This document shows positions 6,737 to 10,387 of a stretch of 10,387 nt of DNA, piece after piece. Every line of letters starts with the position of its first letter. Position 1 is the first letter of the stretch. A program made the translations under genes and the position numbers. The notes beneath the pieces were generated by a model, which was given only the letters and a program-made list of their open reading frames with translations, was not told the origin of the DNA and searched no databases. Source of the stretch: Kiritimatiellia bacterium (GTDB lineage: Bacteria; Verrucomicrobiota; Kiritimatiellia; B70-G9); contig DTYT01000209.1 in NCBI GenBank assembly GCA_012961745.1, positions 1 to 10,387 on the forward strand, read 5' to 3'.

Positions 6737-8806
6737 TCAGACCCCGATCCCCAGCAGAACACCGAGCTGATAGACGCCGGTGGCCACTCCGCAGGCGACC
6801 ACGGTCAGAATGACCAGCTGCGCCAGCGCGAGGAGCCAGGACCCGGATTCAGCGCGTACCGCCGCCATGGTGGCGATGCAGGGCATACTGATCAGGATGA
6901 AAAGGAGCAGCGTGCATCCTACCAGGGGGGGATAACTTTCGCGCAGCCGCTGTTGCAGGATGGAAGACTTTTCTTCCTCCACGGCGAAGATGATGGCCAG
7001 CTGGGAGATGAAGACTTCCTTGGCCACCACCGCTCCCACCAGCGCGGTGCCGATGCGCCAGTCGAATCCCATGGGTTTGAGCACGGGTTCCAGACCTCGT
7101 CCGATGGCGGCGGCGTAGGTTCCCTGAAGCGAACCGCGTCCCCCGCCAGGCGCAGAATCACCCTCCCCGGTGCGGGGGAAGGTTGTCAGGAACCACATCA
7201 CCACCGACATCAGCAATATGATCGTGCCCGCCTTGCGGACGAACAGCCGCGTGCGGAACCACATGTGATGCCAGAGTGCGATCAGCGTAGGCATGCGGTA
7301 GGGGGGTAACTCCATGACGAAGGCCCGGCCTTCTCCCTTGAAGATGGTGTTCCTGAGCAGTCTCGCTGCGCCGATGGCCACAACGACCCCGACCAGATAC
7401 ACTGTCCACAAGACCGGGGCCCGGAGCCGCGGCGGGAAGAACGCGGGGATGATCAGGGCGTAGACAGTAAACCGGGCGCTGCAACTCATCAGGGGTATGA
7501 TCATCATGGTCGTCAGGCGCTCCTTCTTCCCTTCAATGGTGCGGGTGGCCATAACCGCGGGTACGGAACAGCCGAATCCCAGCAACAGGGGAATGAAACT
7601 GCGACCATGAAGTCCTATTTTGTGCAACAGCCGGTCCATGATGAAGGCGGCCCGCGCCATGTAACCGGAGTCTTCAAGGATGGAGATGCCGAGGAAAAGA
7701 AAGCCTATGTTGGGAAGAAATACCAGAACGTTGCCCACCCCGGAGATGATCCCGTCGGTGAGCAGGGACCTGGCGAGGATCGGCCACTCGGCAGGCCAGA
7801 GGCGTGTTACCAGTCCGGAAACGAATTCCACCGCATGTTCGATCCATGAACCGGGATACTGTCCCAGGGAAAAGGTGAGCTTGAAGAGCAGGTACACCGC
7901 CGCCAGGAAGATCGGAATGCCCAGCAGGGGATGCATGATCACCGCATCCAGTGCGTCTGACAGCCGGTGCCGGGTTTCGGCGGTTCGGCAGACGGCTTCC
8001 TGGCACGCGCCGGAAATCACACCGTAGCGACGTTCCGCGAAAACCACCGCCGGATCGTCCGAAAACCTGCGCTGGATTTCACTGCGGAGGTTTTCCACTT
8101 CCCCGCGCAGGCGGACGGCATCCGTGCTCTTTCGCAGGACGGCTGCGGTGACCGGTTCGTCGCCTTCCAGTAGCTTCAGGGCCACCCACCGGGGAGGGGG
8201 AAATTCTTCCCGCCCAGCGTCGGCCGAAATGCGGTCCTGCAGGCGCTCGACAGCCCGGTCAAGGTCCTCTCCATACGAAATGCTGTGCGGACGTCGGTGA
8301 TGCGTCCGGTCAGCGATGAGTCGGCGCAGCTCCTCAATACCTTCTTTTTTGGTAGCCACGGTGGGAACCACGGGGATACCGAAAATGCGGGAAAGGATCC
8401 GTTGATCTACGGCGTAACCGGAGGCCCGGGCCAGGTCGTTCTTGTTGAGCACCAGAATCATAGGCATAGACAACTCCATGATCTGGACCGCCAGGTAGAG
8501 GCTACGCTCCAGACTGAAGGCGTCCGCGATGCAGACCACTACATCGAAGGTGCGGTTCAGGAGAGCGTCGCGGGCCACTTTTTCGTCCAGGGTACGCGCG
8601 GAGAGGCTGTAGGTTCCGGGCAGGTCGGTGATTTCAACGCGCGTTCCGTTGTGATGGTACCAGCCTAGCTCCGCTTCCACGGTGACGCCCGGATAATTGC
8701 CGGTATGACGCCTACCCCCCGTCAGCGCGTTGAAGACGGTCGTTTTCCCCGAGTTCGGGTTACCCGCCAAGGCGACGCGGATGATTTCTTTTCGAGCCGG
8801 GAGCAC
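6737..8806 (-). CDS. feoB: Ferrous iron transport protein B (FeoB)
   Basis: This 689-residue inner-membrane Fe(II) transporter has an N-terminal G domain. Its motifs are GNPNSGKTT (15-23), a switch I stretch HTGNYPGVTVE, DLPG (61-64) and NKND (121-124); the G5 loop is less typical (VATKKEG). A helical spacer follows at about 170-280. The membrane part begins near residue 290 and holds both Gate motifs: GFGCSVPAVMATRT (410-423, Cys413) and PLMSCSARFTVYA (438-450, Cys442). The second Gate usually reads CSARLPVY, so Phe-Thr replaces Leu-Pro here. AKEVFISQLA (595-604) and the final hydrophobic helices are as in the family. The protein is shorter than E. coli FeoB (773), which suits many non-enteric forms. 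The GTG start lies only 2 bases past the feoA stop, so it is probably translated by coupling. No feoC is seen. Confidence 0.96.
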   Translation of the reverse strand: MLPARKEIIRVALAGNPNSGKTTVFNALTGGRRHTGNYPGVTVEAELGWYHHNGTRVEITDLPGTYSLSARTLDEKVARDALLNRTFDVVVCIADAFSLERSLYLAVQIMELSMPMILVLNKNDLARASGYAVDQRILSRIFGIPVVPTVATKKEGIEELRRLIADRTHHRRPHSISYGEDLDRAVERLQDRISADAGREEFPPPRWVALKLLEGDEPVTAAVLRKSTDAVRLRGEVENLRSEIQRRFSDDPAVVFAERRYGVISGACQEAVCRTAETRHRLSDALDAVIMHPLLGIPIFLAAVYLLFKLTFSLGQYPGSWIEHAVEFVSGLVTRLWPAEWPILARSLLTDGIISGVGNVLVFLPNIGFLFLGISILEDSGYMARAAFIMDRLLHKIGLHGRSFIPLLLGFGCSVPAVMATRTIEGKKERLTTMMIIPLMSCSARFTVYALIIPAFFPPRLRAPVLWTVYLVGVVVAIGAARLLRNTIFKGEGRAFVMELPPYRMPTLIALWHHMWFRTRLFVRKAGTIILLMSVVMWFLTTFPRTGEGDSAPGGGRGSLQGTYAAAIGRGLEPVLKPMGFDWRIGTALVGAVVAKEVFISQLAIIFAVEEEKSSILQQRLRESYPPLVGCTLLLFILISMPCIATMAAVRAESGSWLLALAQLVILTVVACGVATGVYQLGVLLGIGV

Positions 8807-8808
8807 GC

Positions 8809-9087
8809 CTATACCTTGCTGGATTCCGCTTTACCGTAGGGTTCAACGATTATCCTTTCCGCCATTCCGTGTCCGATGATGACCTTGCCTCCCCGAATTT
8901 CGACCACCACGGGACCCTGGTGTTCCGCTCGGACCACCTTGAGGACCGCGCCCGGCAGTACACCCATTTCGGCGAGCCGGGCCGTCATTCCTGCACCTCC
9001 CCGGAATCGCCTTACACGGACGCTGTCGCCCGCTTTGGCGCGCCAAAGGGCGAAGAGGTTGCCCTCGGTCTGTGAGTGGGCGGTCAC
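8809..9087 (-). CDS. feoA: Ferrous iron transport protein A (FeoA)
   Basis: This small cytoplasmic protein of 92 residues has an SH3-like fold and assists FeoB. The family pattern is clear: AGDSVRVRRFRGGAGMTARLAEMGVLPG, then VVRAEHQGPVVVEIRGGKVIIG and a closing AERIIVE. It is slightly longer than the usual 75-85 because of about 10 residues before the LFALWRAKAG start and a short tail. The GTG start (9085-9087) shares GTGA with the stop of the regulator gene upstream. A GGGAG Shine-Dalgarno (complement of 9094-9098) stands 6 bases before it. feoB begins 2 bases after its stop. The identical FeoA-FeoB order in many bacteria supports the call. Confidence 0.95.
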   Translation of the reverse strand: MTAHSQTEGNLFALWRAKAGDSVRVRRFRGGAGMTARLAEMGVLPGAVLKVVRAEHQGPVVVEIRGGKVIIGHGMAERIIVEPYGKAESSKV

Positions 9088-9527
9088 GGAGCACTCCCTT
9101 TCTTTCGTAGATACCTGTGGAACTCGGAATGTATCCGGCGGCCCGCAGGACTCCGGTGGACGAAACTCAGGAAAGCCTCGATACGCTGGGCCACCGTGGG
9201 GCCGACGTGGTGTTCCAGCCGACAGGCGGTGGCTTCGGCGAACTCCTCGGGAACCCCCAGCACTTCGACCAGGAATCTCTTGATCATCGCGTGCCGGCGC
9301 AGCACGCCCTCGGCTACATTCCTGCCGTCGGGGGTCAAAGAGACTGCTTCGTAAGGCGCGTAGGATACCAGGTTCTTGGCCGCCAGCATACGGAGAGTGG
9401 CACTCACCGTCGATTTGTGCACCGCCAGCTCATGAGCGATATCGCGCACGCGCGCGTTTCCGCGTTCCTCCAGCAGACGCAGAATCACTTCCAAGTAATC
9501 TTCTTGTGTCGGGCTGGCGCTCAGCAT
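9084..9527 (-). CDS. DtxR/MntR-family metal-dependent transcriptional regulator
   Basis: This 147-residue protein has an N-terminal winged helix (ARVRDIAHELAVHKSTVSATLRML, about residues 25-48) and a metal-binding dimerisation domain (about 75-125). It lacks the C-terminal SH3 domain of DtxR (226 residues) and is MntR-sized. By alignment, candidate metal ligands are Asp10, Glu13, His79, Cys102, Glu105 and His106. Asp10 and Glu13 match MntR Asp8 and Glu11, while Cys102 matches DtxR Cys102, where MntR has Glu99. It heads a tight operon with feoA (GTGA overlap) and feoB, so it most likely represses its own operon when Fe(II), or Mn(II), is plentiful; the metal is inferred. The ATG at 9525-9527 has an in-frame TAA five codons upstream and no purine-rich Shine-Dalgarno (AACAACAAGCCC precedes it). 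No later start codon would keep Asp10. Confidence 0.92.
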   Translation of the reverse strand: MLSASPTQEDYLEVILRLLEERGNARVRDIAHELAVHKSTVSATLRMLAAKNLVSYAPYEAVSLTPDGRNVAEGVLRRHAMIKRFLVEVLGVPEEFAEATACRLEHHVGPTVAQRIEAFLSFVHRSPAGRRIHSEFHRYLRKKGSAP

Positions 9528-9552
9528 GGGCTTGTTGTTTTATGAACCCAAC

Positions 9553-9580
9553 AAAGTAGACTAGACCAAACAAATTGCAA
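9553..9580 (-). promoter_or_regulatory. Possible promoter of the regulator-feoA-feoB operon
   Basis: This AT-rich patch stands out from the GC-rich surroundings. Read on the minus strand, TTGCAA (9580-9575) could be a -35 and TACTTT (9558-9553) a poor -10, with a 16-base spacer. The patch also holds TAGAC twice in tandem (9557-9566) and the loosely repeated CCAACAAA (9548-9555) and CCAAACAAA (9566-9574). I see no good match to a DtxR, MntR or Fur box. A start near 9546 would leave a leader of only about 20 bases. Confidence 0.3.
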
Positions 9581-9591
9581 CCCTTAAATGT

Positions 9592-9640
9592 GCCCGGATC
9601 AGGTTGGCGGGCTGGCTCCCAACACCGGCCGGGATCAGGT
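9592..9640. repeat. Two 13-bp direct repeats, GCC(C/G)GGATCAGGT
   Basis: GCCCGGATCAGGT at 9592-9604 and GCCGGGATCAGGT at 9628-9640 agree at 12 of 13 positions and begin 36 bp apart. The right copy includes the purB stop codon (TCA at 9635-9637 on this strand). The left copy lies just upstream of the possible operon promoter. They may be binding sites or a small local duplication. Confidence 0.5.
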
Positions 9641-10387
9641 CAGCCCGACAGCGCGGAAAGTGCGATCCACATCGCGGAAGTGGGGCTTCAGGTCGAAAGC
9701 GCGATCCAACTCCGCCGGACTCAGGCGGCGCACGATGCGCGGATCGCCCCGTAGCACTTCCCGGAAAGGCTCTCCAGATTCCCAGGCTTTCATGGCATTC
9801 TGTTGTACTACGCGGTAGGCTTCTTCACGCCGCATGCCCTTCTCGGTAAGCAGCAGGAGAACCTGCTGTGAATGAATCAAGCCGCGCGTCAGATCCAGAT
9901 TCCGGCGCATGTTTTCCGGAAACACCCGCATTTCCCTTACCCACCTGGTCAGCCGGTCGAGCATGTAGTCAAGCAGAATGGTGGCGTCGGGAATGATGAT
10001 TCGTTCAGTGGAGGAATGCGAAATGTCACGCTCGTGCCACAGAGCCACGTTCTCCATAGCAGTGAAGGCATAGCCGCGCAGCACACGCGCCATCCCGCAG
10101 AGCCGCTCTGCAACGATCGGGTTGCGCTTGTGAGGCATCGCGGAAGATCCCTTCTGGGCCCGGCCGAAGAACTCTTCTACCTCCCGCACTTCGGTCCTGG
10201 CCAGGTGCCGAAATTCCTGCGCCCATCTCTCCACAGAAGCACCTACCAGGGCGAGCATCGAGAGGTAATGGGCATGCAAATCTCGCGCCAGAATTTGGGA
10301 GGAGACCGGAGCCGCTTTCAGGCCCAACTTACGACAGACATAGGTTTCCACGCTGCGGTCGAGATGGGCATGTGTCCCTACCGCACC
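9635..10387 (-). CDS. purB: Adenylosuccinate lyase, 5' partial
   Basis: About 250 C-terminal residues are visible; the gene starts beyond the right edge. The frame is open to base 10387, where the first visible residues are GAVGTHAHLD, the family's GAVGT segment, so the GTG at 10351 is internal. The flexible catalytic loop with the fumarase/aspartase signature is SSAMPHKRNPIVAE, with the catalytic Ser pair, the Lys and the downstream Glu all present. ENVALWHERDISHSSTER and the LTRGLIHSQQVLL region follow as expected. The enzyme cleaves SAICAR to AICAR and adenylosuccinate to AMP, releasing fumarate, in purine synthesis. The related argininosuccinate lyase and fumarase differ in the ERDISHSS segment, so PurB is secure. 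The stop at 9635-9637 is 107 bp before the regulator ATG. No T-tailed hairpin terminator is visible in that gap. Confidence 0.95.
   Translation of the reverse strand, partial: GAVGTHAHLDRSVETYVCRKLGLKAAPVSSQILARDLHAHYLSMLALVGASVERWAQEFRHLARTEVREVEEFFGRAQKGSSAMPHKRNPIVAERLCGMARVLRGYAFTAMENVALWHERDISHSSTERIIIPDATILLDYMLDRLTRWVREMRVFPENMRRNLDLTRGLIHSQQVLLLLTEKGMRREEAYRVVQQNAMKAWESGEPFREVLRGDPRIVRRLSPAELDRAFDLKPHFRDVDRTFRAVGLT

Noticed and set aside
6524..7309. Plus-strand open frame of 261 codons crossing the apt end, the spacer and feoB
   Set aside because: It overlaps the end of apt in another frame and then runs antisense through the FeoB membrane domain. Its translation is Gly/His/Gln-rich with no recognisable domain.
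9548..9574. CCAACAAA/CCAAACAAA as a DtxR or MntR operator
   Set aside because: The elements are direct, not inverted, and do not fit the known DtxR or MntR consensus boxes. They are noted only as part of the possible promoter patch.
9603..9623. GTTGG...CCAAC hairpin as the purB terminator
   Set aside because: The stem has five pairs with a long loop and no T-tract in the minus direction, so termination cannot be supported from sequence.

Overview
This is a GC-rich window (roughly 60% by eye) of densely packed bacterial chromosome carrying nine protein genes: seven complete and two cut by the window edges. GTG starts are common (era, ppdK, feoA and feoB), and most genes have a good Shine-Dalgarno sequence. 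I see no mobile element, CRISPR array, tRNA or rRNA. The content is core housekeeping plus ferrous iron uptake. I cannot fix the taxon. The sigma factor, with its basic region 2.3-2.4 and SKTIRLPSH stretch, and the spacer dyads remind me of the Verrucomicrobiota/Kiritimatiellota (PVC) side of the tree, but this is a weak inference from memory.

Left part, plus strand (1-6624). The 3' part of a beta-CASP metallo-beta-lactamase RNase-like protein (its HxHxDH motif lies at the very edge) is followed after 27 bp by the GTPase era. A 138 bp gap with a strong-looking extended -10 promoter leads into ppdK, pyruvate phosphate dikinase. After a 110 bp gap comes a short, RpoS-like sigma-70 family factor. 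It overlaps apt, adenine phosphoribosyltransferase, by the 4 bases ATGA.

Middle. apt and feoB converge on a 112 bp spacer (6625-6736). It contains two related 15-bp dyads of the form TTCCAA-N3-TTGGAA, with centres 31 bp apart.

Right part, minus strand (6737-10387). A compact iron operon reads right to left as a DtxR/MntR-family regulator, feoA and feoB. The regulator and feoA overlap by GTGA, and feoA and feoB are 2 bp apart. The regulator lacks a C-terminal SH3 domain. Its predicted metal site mixes MntR-type residues (Asp10, Glu13) with a DtxR-type Cys102. The simplest reading is a metal-sensing repressor controlling its own Fe(II) transporter. Upstream lies the 3' part of purB, adenylosuccinate lyase, separated by a 107 bp gap with a 13-bp near-perfect direct repeat and an AT-rich promoter-like patch.

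I did not find a clearly new biological system. The items most worth a second look are the paired dyads between apt and feoB, the mixed metal site of the regulator, and the dyad that overlaps the ppdK promoter.
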